DNA of 64,000 nucleotides from NCBI RefSeq assembly GCF_008107635.1, contig NZ_SDGZ01000010.1, positions 1 to 64,000 of the forward strand. The letters are read 5' to 3'. The notes beneath the pieces were generated by a model, which saw only the letters and a program-made list of their open reading frames with translations, was not told where the DNA came from and did no database searches. This stretch comes from Weissella muntiaci. GTDB lineage: Bacteria; Bacillota; Bacilli; Lactobacillales; Lactobacillaceae. Made by a program: the position numbers and the translations under genes. Positions 15,739 to 25,187 of this stretch are shown here, piece by piece. Numbering within the stretch: position 1 is the first letter of the stretch; every line of letters begins with the position of its first letter.

Positions 15739-17814
15739 TTATTTCTGTTTAGGGTTTAACTTAAATCCATAATAAGTCGCCCCTTTATAACTCTGTTTGG
15801 CCATTTTACCAACTGCATTATATGCCTTGCCCCGTTTACTTTTAGCTGGAAAGGAAATTTCTTCACCTGCTAAAAGCGCTCGAATCTCTTCATCAGTGAA
15901 GGTGTGCCCACTCCAAGTTTTTGCGAAAGAAATTTCTTGCTCATGCCAACGCCCAGTAATCTTTTCAATCGGAACGCGAACTTTAACTGGTTTCGGAGCC
16001 CCTAACAGCATCGTTAATTGTTCCGCATTCGCCACCATGATTGGCAAGTCATGCTCGACAAGTAATGTGATTGACTCAAGGAGCTTCGCTTGAGTTAACT
16101 CAAGTTTACCAACCTGATCCATCATCTCAAATAGTCTTTTGGTTATTTTAGGCGATGCAATCCAAGTATCCTTAACCATCACAGCTGAGACGTTACCTGT
16201 CTCAGTCAATGTCAACTTCCCCTTGCGTTCGTTCAGCATCGCCTTAGTTCCTCGTGCCATTTCAGACAAAGTAGACACACGGGTAGCTCCAGTCCCAACT
16301 TGATGTTGTTCCAAATAAGCCATAATCCACTTCGTACTTGGTTGCTGCGGCTTAGGATTTGCCCCCTCCACCAGTTGTGGTTTGGCACTTGGCCCAAGAG
16401 TATGGTCCTTCGGCTCACCTGTATCACTATCATCATCCAAAGCACCCTTACTATCAAAGATTGCTTTAAAATTTAATTGAATAGTTATGTTAAACGCCGT
16501 TTTAAAACTGGGATAATCGAACAGCTCAGCAGTTACATGATCATAGATATAGTCTTCTGCCAACATTGCTAAATAATTCTTTGCTAACACTTCGTAGATA
16601 GCAGGACCACTCACCCCATACTTTTTCAAGGCGGCTACGCTACTTGGCAAAGTTAAACCAGGCCGATTTGCACCGTGGGATCCGACTGGCTTAACATGCG
16701 TTGATCTTGGCTGTCGATGGGTTAACAATTGCTGATCAACGCCAACTAAAGCTGCAATCCGTTCCGCCAAAGGCGTTAACTCTTTGAACTGTTCTGGGGT
16801 GATCGTGCGATCTTCCGTTCGTGGATATGAGACAATCTGCGCCTCATACATCTTTTGATATGTCGCCAAAATCTCCTTTGAATCATAACCACGTGGGGCC
16901 AAAACGGCTGCTAATCCAGCTAGATCAAGTAATTTTCCCGGCTGCTGGCGCCTCGTCTCATGTCGCTCATTTACAACCCTACTCTCGTGATATTTTTCCA
17001 GGTCAATTTCTGCGGCTGATCGCTCAGCGAAGCGCCAAGGAACGATTTCATCGTTTTTAATCTTTCGCCCGAAAATATGGCCAGCCGGATCAATAAACTT
17101 AACTTCAAAAAAAGGCTTTCGAACGTAATTTTTGATTGCTAACAGCTGTTCATAAATTTTCCATGCAATCACTGACTTCAGCCTTCCCTCGCGGGCAACC
17201 ACCTTAAAACCGGCCTTTTTTGCTGCGGTTGTCGCAATTCGTGTTAATTGCATTGAAGCAAAATCCCAACGATTCCGCCCTTCACCCTTCAGGTATTCGC
17301 CATCTTCATTCATCACTGATACATCACGTAAGTTTAACAGTGCACGCCTGATTTCCTTGGTCGATTCATCTGTGAAATTAGCCCGTAGAACTGTACCAGA
17401 CCACTTAACAGCCTCCAAGGCCTCCCAAGCTAGCAACTCACCTTCTCCTGAAGGATCAGTGTCAGTCGCAATAACAACCGCGTCATAGCCTTGACGAACT
17501 TCTTTGCGTAAATCATCAATAAGTTTCTTCGTCGACTCAAGCTTGCCTGTCCTCAGGTTACGACTTTTTATATAGGTCCGCTCCCAAGAGAAATCACTCA
17601 AGCGCCATGGTAAATACTTGATTTGCCACGACTTATAATGCTTCTGTAGCGTCTCAGGGACCATCTCTTCTGGATCCTTTAAGGTCATCACGTGCCCACG
17701 TAAATTAGTAATCTGATAGGTAAAATCACCAAAGTCACCACTAAGCCCACCTAAGGCCTTTGCAAAATTTTGGGCAGCCGACGGCTTTTCAGTTAATAAC
17801 AAGTATTTTTTCAT
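15739..17814 (-). CDS. topB: DNA topoisomerase III (type IA)
   Basis: 691 residues. The Toprim domain has LLTEKPSAAQNFAKALG at the N-terminus and the metal motif ATDTDPSGEGELLAW near residue 110. The active-site tyrosine lies in VSYPRTEDRTITPEQF. Type IA enzymes relax negative supercoils and decatenate DNA through a 5' phosphotyrosine. ATG 17814 after GAAGGATC is the start; the frame is open to 17856 but that would overlap the preceding gene. No C-terminal zinc fingers are present, which fits TopB. It is separated from plasmid or transposon genes here, so it looks chromosomal. Confidence 0.92.
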   Translation of the reverse strand: MKKYLLLTEKPSAAQNFAKALGGLSGDFGDFTYQITNLRGHVMTLKDPEEMVPETLQKHYKSWQIKYLPWRLSDFSWERTYIKSRNLRTGKLESTKKLIDDLRKEVRQGYDAVVIATDTDPSGEGELLAWEALEAVKWSGTVLRANFTDESTKEIRRALLNLRDVSVMNEDGEYLKGEGRNRWDFASMQLTRIATTAAKKAGFKVVAREGRLKSVIAWKIYEQLLAIKNYVRKPFFEVKFIDPAGHIFGRKIKNDEIVPWRFAERSAAEIDLEKYHESRVVNERHETRRQQPGKLLDLAGLAAVLAPRGYDSKEILATYQKMYEAQIVSYPRTEDRTITPEQFKELTPLAERIAALVGVDQQLLTHRQPRSTHVKPVGSHGANRPGLTLPSSVAALKKYGVSGPAIYEVLAKNYLAMLAEDYIYDHVTAELFDYPSFKTAFNITIQLNFKAIFDSKGALDDDSDTGEPKDHTLGPSAKPQLVEGANPKPQQPSTKWIMAYLEQHQVGTGATRVSTLSEMARGTKAMLNERKGKLTLTETGNVSAVMVKDTWIASPKITKRLFEMMDQVGKLELTQAKLLESITLLVEHDLPIMVANAEQLTMLLGAPKPVKVRVPIEKITGRWHEQEISFAKTWSGHTFTDEEIRALLAGEEISFPAKSKRGKAYNAVGKMAKQSYKGATYYGFKLNPKQK

Positions 17815-17828
17815 CGCGATCCTTCTAT

Positions 17829-18467
17829 TTAAGCCGCTTGCCGCATGTAATACCATGATAAATACATGAATCCAAGCATCAAGCTATCATAACTAAGCAA
17901 GTCCATCAATCCAACTAGCGGCCAATTAAGTAAAATAACACCATACTCGAGTGCATTAAATAGCAAAAATAAGATTGCCATTAATTTCATAACATTCGCC
18001 AGAGAGGTAGCCCCATGATTGGCAACCGCATTACTATACCGCCATAAAGCAACTGCTAAGAACAGATTAACCATTAACGCAACAATGTCACGGACGCTCC
18101 ACGTAACATTAAAAACAGCCCCCTCAACAACCGTTTGTAAAGGCAATAGATAATTCAATCCTGCTAATAGCAGCACGCCAACAAACAACCACATCGTTGC
18201 CCGTTGTAATTTCAAGCTTGCTTCATGCTTATACAGCTGTCGCAATGCCAAAAGCATCATCAAAATCAAGACCATTCCAATTAGTTGAACCGTTTTAAAC
18301 CCAATATTAAAATCTGCATCCTGTGCCATCAAAATTGCAATTGGTGCAGTTGCTGGCTTGTACAAGGGCCAGATAATTCCGCCCACTAAAGGCAATATAA
18401 TTATTAATAAGCTTCCTAGCACGCCTAGCCCAAGTATCCACCGTCTTTGCCACCATTCGTTTTGCAT
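17829..18467 (-). CDS. Membrane protein of unknown function
   Basis: 212 residues with about six hydrophobic segments (LGVLGSLLIIILPLVGGIIW first, then five more) and short loops. It begins with MQNEWWQRR after a GGAGGCAAG site. No family motif was recognised. It lies 14 bases upstream of topB on the same strand and may share its mRNA. The layout could suit a small sensor or transporter-like protein, but nothing in the sequence decides this. Confidence 0.7.
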   Translation of the reverse strand: MQNEWWQRRWILGLGVLGSLLIIILPLVGGIIWPLYKPATAPIAILMAQDADFNIGFKTVQLIGMVLILMMLLALRQLYKHEASLKLQRATMWLFVGVLLLAGLNYLLPLQTVVEGAVFNVTWSVRDIVALMVNLFLAVALWRYSNAVANHGATSLANVMKLMAILFLLFNALEYGVILLNWPLVGLMDLLSYDSLMLGFMYLSWYYMRQAA

Positions 18468-18546
18468 ACTTGCCTCCAGTTTTTACCTGTTAATTTTATC
18501 CTAGAAGTCTATTTTAGCAAAAAAGATCCGCTACAAAAACAAAAAA

Positions 18547-18576
18547 CAAAGGAACACTCTTTGCTGTGTCCCTTTG
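18547..18576 (-). terminator. Intrinsic terminator after pox
   Basis: Minus-strand stem CAAAGGGACAC/GTGTTCCTTTG with one mismatch, followed by TTTTTTGTTTTTG. It ends the pox mRNA. Confidence 0.85.
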
Positions 18577-18594
18577 CAAACTAATTCGATTTAA

Positions 18595-20394
18595 TTAGAA
18601 GCCACCCTGTTGGGCTTCTGCTTGACTGTTTTCAACACCAAATTGATCCAAATAATGGGCAAATGGTTGTAGATCGTCAGCCGCATAGCGTTGCTTAAAG
18701 TCAGCAATCGTCTTGGCATCAAAGCGAGCTGAGTCTAACTCCATTGCTTCAACTGGAATTGGTCGCTCATTTGAAATCCGCGCATCAATCAAAACCGGTT
18801 GTGTCTTTGCAATTTCCTTAGCCTTAGCAAAAACATCTGCTAATTCACTAATCTTTTGAACACGGAAGCCCTGCATGCCAACCGCATCAGCAACCTTAGC
18901 AAAGTTTATATCATTAAACTCGACTCCGATATAACCTGCGTTAGTATCTTCTTGCTCATCTTTGATGAAACCAAACTGTTGGTTTGAGAACACCACATTG
19001 ATAATTGGCAAACCATACTGAACCTGCGTCACGAGATCTTGCATAACCATCGCAGCGCCTCCGTCACCTGATAGCGAGAAGACTTGCTTATCAGGATAAT
19101 TCAACTTGGCAGCGATAGCACCTGGAATTCCAACTCCCATGGTGGCAAATAGGTTTGATGTGAAATGACGATTAGTTGGCTTGAGCAATAGGTGGCGATT
19201 TGCCAACATATTCACATCACCAACGTCCAAAGAGAAGATCGACTCGTCGTTCGTAATAGCGTTCAAAGCATTATAAACTTGGTAAGCTTGTAAGTCACCA
19301 CTAGTCTGATGCTCTAGCTTGTCCAAATAAGCATGCCAATTCTGAATGTTTGCGAGATTAGCTTGCCACCAAGGTGATACTTCCTTAGTTGGTGCCAACT
19401 CAACCAATTTCATCAACGCCTGCTTAGCATCTGCCAGCAAGGCCACGTCTGCGTGATGACGCTTTCCCAGCATAGCAGGGTTGATATCAATCTGCAGGAA
19501 CTTCTTAACATTCTTAAAGGCCTTTGAGACCTCTGCGAACGGATAATTACTACCGATGAATAGAATCACATCAGCTTGTGGTAGTGCATCATTTGCTGGC
19601 TTATGCGCGACTCGGTTAGCCGATCCCAGATAGTGCGGATGGCGATCTGGTAAAATCCCCTTAGCAGGATAAGTACTCAGCATTGGAATCTTCATCTTCT
19701 CTGCAAGGGATGCTAATTCAGTACCCGCACCACGTGTACCAATTCCATAATAGATTAATGGACGTTCAGCCTCTGCTAAGATATCAATCATCTTTTGTGC
19801 ATCGGCTGCGTCAACGTGTTCATAAACTGGCTTTTGGAAGCTATTTGCTGAAGCATACCAACTTTCAGCCGGAATTTCTTGCCATGGCAAATCAACTGGT
19901 ATTTGCACAACGGCTACCCCATTTTGGGCATATGCTCGCCGGATGGCTTCATCAATAATATGTGGTAGTGATGCTGCCGTCATCACAGTTACGTTATAAA
20001 CCGACACATCAGCATAAATTGGATTTTCATTCATTTCCTGGAATGTATCCATGTTCATACCACCAGTACCAAACTGACCGACTAAGGCCAAAACTGGTAC
20101 GTGATCTTCTCGGGCATCATAGAGCCCGTTCAGGAGATGAGTTCCGCCAGGGCCAGCTGAGCCAAAAGCAACACCGATTTTACCTGTCAACTTGGCATCA
20201 GCCGCTGCAGCCATGGCACCGACCTCTTCATGTCGGACCTGTATGTACTTGATGCGATCTTTTTCTTCAAGTAATGCATCCATCGTTGAATTAATCGAAC
20301 CACCTGGAATTCCGTATAAATGATCAACGCCCCATGCTTCAAGGACCTTAACCATTGCGTTCCCAGCCTTAATCATTTCTTGATTGTTCGTCAT
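18595..20394 (-). CDS. pox: Pyruvate oxidase
   Basis: A 599-residue ThDP/FAD enzyme that turns pyruvate, phosphate and O2 into acetyl phosphate, CO2 and H2O2. The ThDP activation glutamate is in RHEEVGAMAAAADAKLTG near residue 57, and AFGSAGPGGTHLLNGLYDA follows. The FAD/central domain has AERPLIYYGIGTRGAG, and the ThDP-Mg motif is GDGGAAMVMQDL ending in SNQQFG. Length and motifs match lactobacillus Pox/SpxB. It is a single-gene unit with its own promoter and a cre-like site, so glucose repression through CcpA is expected. Confidence 0.95.
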   Translation of the reverse strand: MTNNQEMIKAGNAMVKVLEAWGVDHLYGIPGGSINSTMDALLEEKDRIKYIQVRHEEVGAMAAAADAKLTGKIGVAFGSAGPGGTHLLNGLYDAREDHVPVLALVGQFGTGGMNMDTFQEMNENPIYADVSVYNVTVMTAASLPHIIDEAIRRAYAQNGVAVVQIPVDLPWQEIPAESWYASANSFQKPVYEHVDAADAQKMIDILAEAERPLIYYGIGTRGAGTELASLAEKMKIPMLSTYPAKGILPDRHPHYLGSANRVAHKPANDALPQADVILFIGSNYPFAEVSKAFKNVKKFLQIDINPAMLGKRHHADVALLADAKQALMKLVELAPTKEVSPWWQANLANIQNWHAYLDKLEHQTSGDLQAYQVYNALNAITNDESIFSLDVGDVNMLANRHLLLKPTNRHFTSNLFATMGVGIPGAIAAKLNYPDKQVFSLSGDGGAAMVMQDLVTQVQYGLPIINVVFSNQQFGFIKDEQEDTNAGYIGVEFNDINFAKVADAVGMQGFRVQKISELADVFAKAKEIAKTQPVLIDARISNERPIPVEAMELDSARFDAKTIADFKQRYAADDLQPFAHYLDQFGVENSQAEAQQGGF

Positions 20395-20419
20395 CCTTCG
20401 TTCCTCCCAAAAATATTCC

Positions 20420-20434
20420 TGTCAACGCTTTTAT
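20420..20434. promoter_or_regulatory. cre-like catabolite operator of pox
   Basis: On the minus strand ATAAAAGCGTTGACA fits the consensus WTGNAANCGNWNNCW except for one base. It overlaps the -10 and start region of the pox promoter, a position that represses. CcpA is encoded at 37518-38522. Confidence 0.6.
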
Positions 20435-20461
20435 TATAATACTTATTATTTATAAGTGCAA
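20433..20461 (-). promoter_or_regulatory. Sigma-A promoter of pox
   Basis: TTGCAC (20456-20461) and a perfect TATAAT (20433-20438) with a 17-base spacer on the minus strand. Confidence 0.7.
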
Positions 20462-20481
20462 TTCAAATGCTCATTTCGCAT

Positions 20482-20514
20482 AAAAAAACATCCATTAACT
20501 CGTAATGGATGTTT
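20482..20514 (-). terminator. Intrinsic terminator after era
   Basis: A 12-bp stem AAACATCCATTA/TAATGGATGTTT runs straight into a T run on the minus strand. Confidence 0.85.
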
Positions 20515-20521
20515 CTAATCT

Positions 20522-21430
20522 TTAAATGAAATCTGAATCTTCTTTATAGCCATAGGTTTGCAGAGCCTGTGGCTTATCACGCCAGCGTTCCTCAACCTTG
20601 ACCCAAGTCTCCAAGAAGATCTTGTCACCAAGTAAGCGCTCGATATCTCGGCGTGCCCGCGTACCAATTTCTTTAATCATTGAGCCTTGCTTACCAATCA
20701 CAATATTCTTCTGCGTTGGCCGCTCTACAACAATTGTCGCTTGAACATGCAGGTGCTTATCATCTTGACGTTCGATTTTATCAATCACCACTGCGACTGA
20801 ATGTGGTACTTCCTGACGAGTTAGCAACAACACCTTTTCACGGATTAACTCTGCCATAATGAAACGCTCAGGATGATCAGTAATTTGGTCTGCTGGATAA
20901 TACTGTGGTCCAACCTCTAAGCCGTCCATCGCATTCCCCAAAAGTTCATCAACACCATCCCCCTTGAGTGCTGAAATTGGGTAGATATCATTGAATTCCA
21001 TTTGCTGTGAATAATCGGCAATGATTGCTAATAGCTCTTCTGGATGAATTAAGTCAATCTTGTTGATTACAAGATTAACAGGTGTCTCAGTCTCACGAAG
21101 ACGATTAATAATAAAATCATCACCAGCACCACGACGTTGATCAGCATTCACAATGAACCAAACTACATCAGCTTCATGCAAAGCCGACATGGCTGTTCTC
21201 ACCATAAAATCACCCAACGAATTTTGGGGCTTATGAATTCCAGGGGTGTCAAGGAACACAATTTGACCTTCATCAGTTGTATATATTCCTTGAATTTTAT
21301 TACGGGTCGTTTGTGCCTTAGGTGACATGATCGCAATCTTTTCACCGATCATCTTGTTCAACAAGGTTGACTTACCTACGTTAGGTCGTCCAACTAAGGC
21401 AATAAAGCCTGACTTAAATTCTTCGCTCAT
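20522..21430 (-). CDS. era: GTPase Era
   Basis: About 302 residues. G1 [10 protein letters not shown]2 region [12 protein letters not shown]3 FLDTPGIH and G4 NKID are all present, followed by a C-terminal KH domain with [21 protein letters not shown]. Era binds the 3' end of 16S rRNA and is needed for 30S maturation. ATG 21430 is chosen; an upstream TTG at 21460 is in frame but has no ribosome binding site and adds a non-homologous leader. It is the last gene of the leftward rpsU operon. Confidence 0.95.
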   Translation of the reverse strand: MSEEFKSGFIALVGRPNVGKSTLLNKMIGEKIAIMSPKAQTTRNKIQGIYTTDEGQIVFLDTPGIHKPQNSLGDFMVRTAMSALHEADVVWFIVNADQRRGAGDDFIINRLRETETPVNLVINKIDLIHPEELLAIIADYSQQMEFNDIYPISALKGDGVDELLGNAMDGLEVGPQYYPADQITDHPERFIMAELIREKVLLLTRQEVPHSVAVVIDKIERQDDKHLHVQATIVVERPTQKNIVIGKQGSMIKEIGTRARRDIERLLGDKIFLETWVKVEERWRDKPQALQTYGYKEDSDFI

Positions 21431-21461
21431 CTTTAATATCCAATCTGGGAATCCCCACAAC

Positions 21462-21881
21462 TTATCTAGTTAATATCATCTTGATCCACGGCCATACATA
21501 TGGCTCAAAGATTAATGCGCCAATAATGACTGCGAAGCCAACCGCTGCCAAAACTGCACCCGCCGCAACATCCTTGGCGACCTTTGCCAACGTATAATAT
21601 TCGTCACCTACGATTAAATCCACGATTGATTCAACAATCGTATTCACGAATTCCGCCATAATTACAGTAAACACTGCCACAGTCACCCACAACCAATCTG
21701 AGCGACCGAGTCCGACTTTTAAACCAAAAATCAAAACAACAATGGCCGCCAAGAAATGAAAGCGCATGTTACGCTCGCGCACCAATAACTGCCCGATTCC
21801 TTCAAGCGCATGTCCTAGTGCCTGAAGAAAATTTGTGTTCTTTTCAATTTGTGGCGTATGTTCTTTATCTTGTAAGGCCAT
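21462..21881 (-). CDS. dgkA: Diacylglycerol kinase family, undecaprenol kinase
   Basis: About 139 residues with three membrane helices. The family signature is visible: [21 protein letters not shown], then [16 protein letters not shown] with the catalytic glutamate, and [12 protein letters not shown]. Gram-positive homologues phosphorylate undecaprenol for cell-wall lipid carrier recycling. Start ATG 21881 lies within the end of ybeY (overlap of about 17 bases), so translation is coupled. Confidence 0.93.
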   Translation of the reverse strand: MALQDKEHTPQIEKNTNFLQALGHALEGIGQLLVRERNMRFHFLAAIVVLIFGLKVGLGRSDWLWVTVAVFTVIMAEFVNTIVESIVDLIVGDEYYTLAKVAKDVAAGAVLAAVGFAVIIGALIFEPYVWPWIKMILTR

Positions 21882-22347
21882 AGTCATCTAATATCTTTGC
21901 TTGCAGTGCAAAATGCACTCGTTCATCTTCTTCACTCCGCATATGATCATACCCGTTTAGGTGTAGGAAGCCATGCACAATCAAAAAACCAAGTTCGCGT
22001 TCATATGAATGCTCTAAATAGACCGCTTGCTCTGCAATCTTGTCAACTGATACGATAATATCACCAATGTTCTTGGCTAAATCAGCCGCCATTTCCTCGT
22101 CCAGAATGATTGGCAAATCATCACCATCCTCTTCGATGGCAAAAGAAATCACATCAGTTGGCTTGTCCAAGCCACGATATTCTCGATTATATCGTTGAAT
22201 TTCGTCATTATTAACAAAGGTAACAGACATCTCTGTATCATCTGGTAACTCAATATACTTGCCTGCGAAATCGAGCACTTTCTTCGTTAACTCGATATGT
22301 GCTTCGGGAACACCCGCTGTTGTTTGGTCATAAATTGCCAAATCCAT
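21865..22347 (-). CDS. ybeY: Endoribonuclease YbeY (rRNA maturation factor)
   Basis: 160 residues with the zinc motif HGFLHLNGYDH near residue 128 and the upstream DVISFAIEEDG segment. YbeY matures 16S rRNA 3' ends and takes part in ribosome quality control. It follows phoH by four bases and overlaps dgkA, the standard order in lactobacilli. Confidence 0.95.
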   Translation of the reverse strand: MDLAIYDQTTAGVPEAHIELTKKVLDFAGKYIELPDDTEMSVTFVNNDEIQRYNREYRGLDKPTDVISFAIEEDGDDLPIILDEEMAADLAKNIGDIIVSVDKIAEQAVYLEHSYERELGFLIVHGFLHLNGYDHMRSEEDERVHFALQAKILDDYGLTR

Positions 22348-22351
22348 AATC

Positions 22352-23335
22352 TTACGCTTCCTTCTTACTTTCTTGATCTAAATCATATGCATCGTACGCA
22401 TTGATAATTGAACCAACAACGGGATGTCGCACAACATCATCCGCCCCAAACTCAATAAATTCAATATGGTCAACTTGCTTCAAAATAGTCTGTGCCTGAA
22501 TCAGGCCTGATCGCACCTTACCTGGCAGATCAATCTGTGAGATATCACCATTTACGATCATCTGTGATCCGAAACCGAGCCGGGTCAAAAACATTTTCAT
22601 TTGTTGTGGCGTTGTATTTTGGGCCTCATCCAAAATAATGAAGGCATTGTCCAATGTTCGCCCTCGCATATATGCCAGCGGTGCAATTTCAATTGTGCCA
22701 CGGTCCATAAAGCGTTCTGTATGTTCCGAACCAATCAGCATATTCAATGCGTCATAAATTGGTCGTAAATATGGATCAACCTTTTCCTTCAGATCGCCCG
22801 GTAGAAAGCCTAAACTCTCACCTGCCTCAACTGCGGGGCGCGTAATAATGATTCGTTCAACGTCACCACGCTTTAGGGCAGCCAAAGCCATTACAACTGC
22901 TAAATAAGTCTTACCAGTTCCCGCCGGTCCAATGCCAAAGGTAATGTCATTATGGCGGATTGCCTGAACATACCTACGCTGTCCGTAATTTTTTACACGT
23001 ACTGAACGCCCTTTATTATCTCGCAACAAGGTTTCCGTATAGAGGTCGTCAAAATATTCCAACGTCCCCCGTTCACTCATCTTCATCGCTGAAACAACAT
23101 CCGTTGCATTCAGCTTAATACCCTTTTTTATTAAACCGGTTAGTGCTCGAACAATTTCAACCGTCGCCAAAACTGCTGACTCGGCACCACGAACTGTTAA
23201 ATCATCGCCAAAGACTGTGACATCCACTTTCATACCTTCTTCAAGTAAACGTAAATTAGCATCTTGAGCGCCCACTAATCCTATCTCTTGTTCAGCATTT
23301 TCAAATGTATATTTCTTCTCGAATGATCCTGTCAA
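22352..23335 (-). CDS. phoH: PhoH-like ATPase (YbeZ)
   Basis: 327 residues. An N-terminal KH-like region is followed by the ATPase core with Walker A GPAGTGKTYLAVV and Walker B FIILDEAQNTTP, then LTRLGFGSQMIVNGDISQIDL. PhoH/YbeZ works with YbeY on rRNA. The start is TTG 23333-23335 with AAGGGG eight bases upstream. Confidence 0.93.
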   Translation of the reverse strand: MTGSFEKKYTFENAEQEIGLVGAQDANLRLLEEGMKVDVTVFGDDLTVRGAESAVLATVEIVRALTGLIKKGIKLNATDVVSAMKMSERGTLEYFDDLYTETLLRDNKGRSVRVKNYGQRRYVQAIRHNDITFGIGPAGTGKTYLAVVMALAALKRGDVERIIITRPAVEAGESLGFLPGDLKEKVDPYLRPIYDALNMLIGSEHTERFMDRGTIEIAPLAYMRGRTLDNAFIILDEAQNTTPQQMKMFLTRLGFGSQMIVNGDISQIDLPGKVRSGLIQAQTILKQVDHIEFIEFGADDVVRHPVVGSIINAYDAYDLDQESKKEA

Positions 23336-23447
23336 AGTTCTTCCCCTTATCTACTTTAGTCCTTCTATTATACCGCAGACTTCCGGATTCTGGTTTATGT
23401 ATCACAACCAAGGGTAACTTTAAATCCCTGAGCTGTGTAAATATCGC

Positions 23448-23891
23448 TTAATTTAGCAAAGATTGGACTGTTTGGCTCACTAACTTTCCGTCAGCTTTTC
23501 CCTTTACCTTAGGCATCAATGCACCCATGACTTTACCAAGGTCAGCCTTTGAACTTGCTCCAACTTCGGCAATCGTTGCTTTAACGATTTCAGTAACTTC
23601 GTCAGCCGATAATTGCTCAGGTAAGTAACGCTTTAAAACGTCCATTTGCTTTTGAATCTCAACTGCCAAATCGCCACGATCTGCTTCTTCGTAAGCAGTC
23701 TTTTCTTCAACACGTTGCTTCATTTCACGTGACAAAACAGCAATTTCATCATCAGCTGTTAAATCATGACCTAATTTGATTTGTTCATTTGACAAAGATG
23801 CCTTTACCATTCGAACTACTGATAAAGTTTCCTTATCCTTAGCCTTCATTGCCGTTTTCATATCAGCAGTTAATTGTTCCAATAAACTCAT
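23448..23891 (-). CDS. yqeY: GatB/YqeY domain protein
   Basis: 147 residues. [23 protein letters not shown] at the start and the C-terminal tail-domain helices ([22 protein letters not shown]) match the YqeY family, which resembles the tRNA-binding tail of GatB. The molecular role in bacteria is not settled. It follows rpsU and precedes phoH in the conserved order. Confidence 0.92.
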   Translation of the reverse strand: MSLLEQLTADMKTAMKAKDKETLSVVRMVKASLSNEQIKLGHDLTADDEIAVLSREMKQRVEEKTAYEEADRGDLAVEIQKQMDVLKRYLPEQLSADEVTEIVKATIAEVGASSKADLGKVMGALMPKVKGKADGKLVSQTVQSLLN

Positions 23892-23916
23892 TTTGCACTC
23901 TCACTTTCTTGATATA

Positions 23917-23952
23917 AAACAAAACCGGATCATCGCCTAAACGATAATCCGG
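23917..23952 (-). terminator. Hairpin with T run between rpsU and yqeY
   Basis: CCGGATTATCG/CGATGATCCGG with one mismatch, followed by TTTTGTTTT on the minus strand. It probably lowers, but does not abolish, read-through from rpsU into yqeY, since no promoter for yqeY was seen in the 25 bases left. Confidence 0.75.
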
Positions 23953-23964
23953 CTAGAACTGCTC

Positions 23965-24150
23965 TTAGCGGCTCTTCTTGTTCTTACGCTTACGTGCAGC
24001 TTCTGCCTTCAACTTACGTTGGACAGATGGCTTGATGTAATACTCACGCTTACGGTACTCTTGCAAAGTACCATCCTTTGATACACCGCGTTTGAAACGA
24101 CGGAGAGCATCATCAAGAGACTCATTCTTACGAACAACTGTCTTAGCCAT
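23965..24150 (-). CDS. rpsU: 30S ribosomal protein S21
   Basis: 61 residues, reading [21 protein letters not shown], then [21 protein letters not shown], which is the full S21 pattern. First gene of the operon that runs to era. Confidence 0.97.
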   Translation of the reverse strand: MAKTVVRKNESLDDALRRFKRGVSKDGTLQEYRKREYYIKPSVQRKLKAEAARKRKNKKSR

Positions 24151-24215
24151 AATGTTTACCCTCCCTTCCCGTGTTAGTTTTCAACTATATTCGTCGCACA
24201 CTTTATCCTCTAACT

Positions 24216-24243
24216 ATGTTACCAGAATGTCTAACTATGTCAA
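24216..24243 (-). promoter_or_regulatory. Probable promoter of the rpsU operon
   Basis: TTGACA (24238-24243) and TAACAT (24216-24221) with a 16-base spacer on the minus strand, about 65 bases before rpsU. Confidence 0.5.
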
Positions 24244-24301
24244 CGTTTTTATTGAAACCCGTTTCAAACTCAGACATTTAATTAGGTAATTTGTTAATCG
24301 A

Positions 24302-25183
24302 CTATAACTTAGGCTCGAAGAAGCGTCCAAAGGTTCGGTCAATTCGCCAAGCTGAGGCCCACGCTACTGGATCTGCAGCATGAATTGCATCTTGTAGGTC
24401 ATATTGTTCATGTTCTGAAATAACGGTGAACAAAACTTCTTTATTATGATGATTAAACCCACCCTCAGCGTCGTGCACAATTGTAATTCCCCGACGCATT
24501 TTATTTTGCAGCGCATCAACGACTGCTTCACGATTCTCAGTTACAATCATTACCTGCAATTTTTGTTGGCGTGTATACACCAAGTCAATCACACGAGCAT
24601 TTACGACTAAACCAATACCGGTGTACAACGCAAATTCAGGTCCAAATAATAGTCCTGATCCTAACAAAATGAAGAAATTAAAAGTTAAATTAGCGGCCCC
24701 CATCTTCATCCCAGTCCAACGTCGAACTAGAATGCCGATAATATCCAAACCACCGGTTGACAACCCATTACGCAAGGCTAAACCTGTTCCAAATCCATTC
24801 AGAGCGCCACCAAAGATGGCATCAACTAATGGATCTTGAACCCATGGAACTGCTGGTCCATGAAGAACTCGCATCGAAACAGATGCTAGAACGATCGCTA
24901 CTCCCGAAAAGAAAGTAAAGCGGTGTCCAATTTTAAACCAAGAAATAATAAGGAGTGGGATATTTACGATCAAAAAGATTGCATAAACTGGGACAGTCAA
25001 ACCAACCAGCCGGTCAAATAAAGTATTTAACAGCTGTGCCATTCCAGTGAATCCTGAAGAGTAAATATGCCCAGGTGTCCAGAAATAATTCAAGGCAACT
25101 GATGCCGCAACGGCATAAACCATCGCTGCACCAATCCGCGCTGAATACTCATGTTCACCAGAAAACCGATCAAAACGTTCCAT
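24302..25183 (-). CDS. YitT-family membrane protein (first of two)
   Basis: About 293 residues: five or six membrane segments, then a C-terminal DUF2179-like cytoplasmic domain with KLQVMIVTENREAVVDAL and RGITIVHDAEGGF. NYFWTPGHIYSSGFTGMAQLL and GLSTGGLDIIG are the YitT hallmarks. The function of the family is not established. The start is placed at ATG 25183, after the aspS stop and behind GAGG; the longer frame to 25225 overlaps aspS. It is likely transcribed with hisS-aspS. Confidence 0.88.
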   Translation of the reverse strand: MERFDRFSGEHEYSARIGAAMVYAVAASVALNYFWTPGHIYSSGFTGMAQLLNTLFDRLVGLTVPVYAIFLIVNIPLLIISWFKIGHRFTFFSGVAIVLASVSMRVLHGPAVPWVQDPLVDAIFGGALNGFGTGLALRNGLSTGGLDIIGILVRRWTGMKMGAANLTFNFFILLGSGLLFGPEFALYTGIGLVVNARVIDLVYTRQQKLQVMIVTENREAVVDALQNKMRRGITIVHDAEGGFNHHNKEVLFTVISEHEQYDLQDAIHAADPVAWASAWRIDRTFGRFFEPKL

Positions 25184-25187
25184 TTTT

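Noticed and set aside
15739-17814. Plasmid or ICE origin of topB
   Set aside because: No relaxase, coupling protein or repeats are nearby and the flanks are core genes, so a chromosomal gene is the simpler reading.
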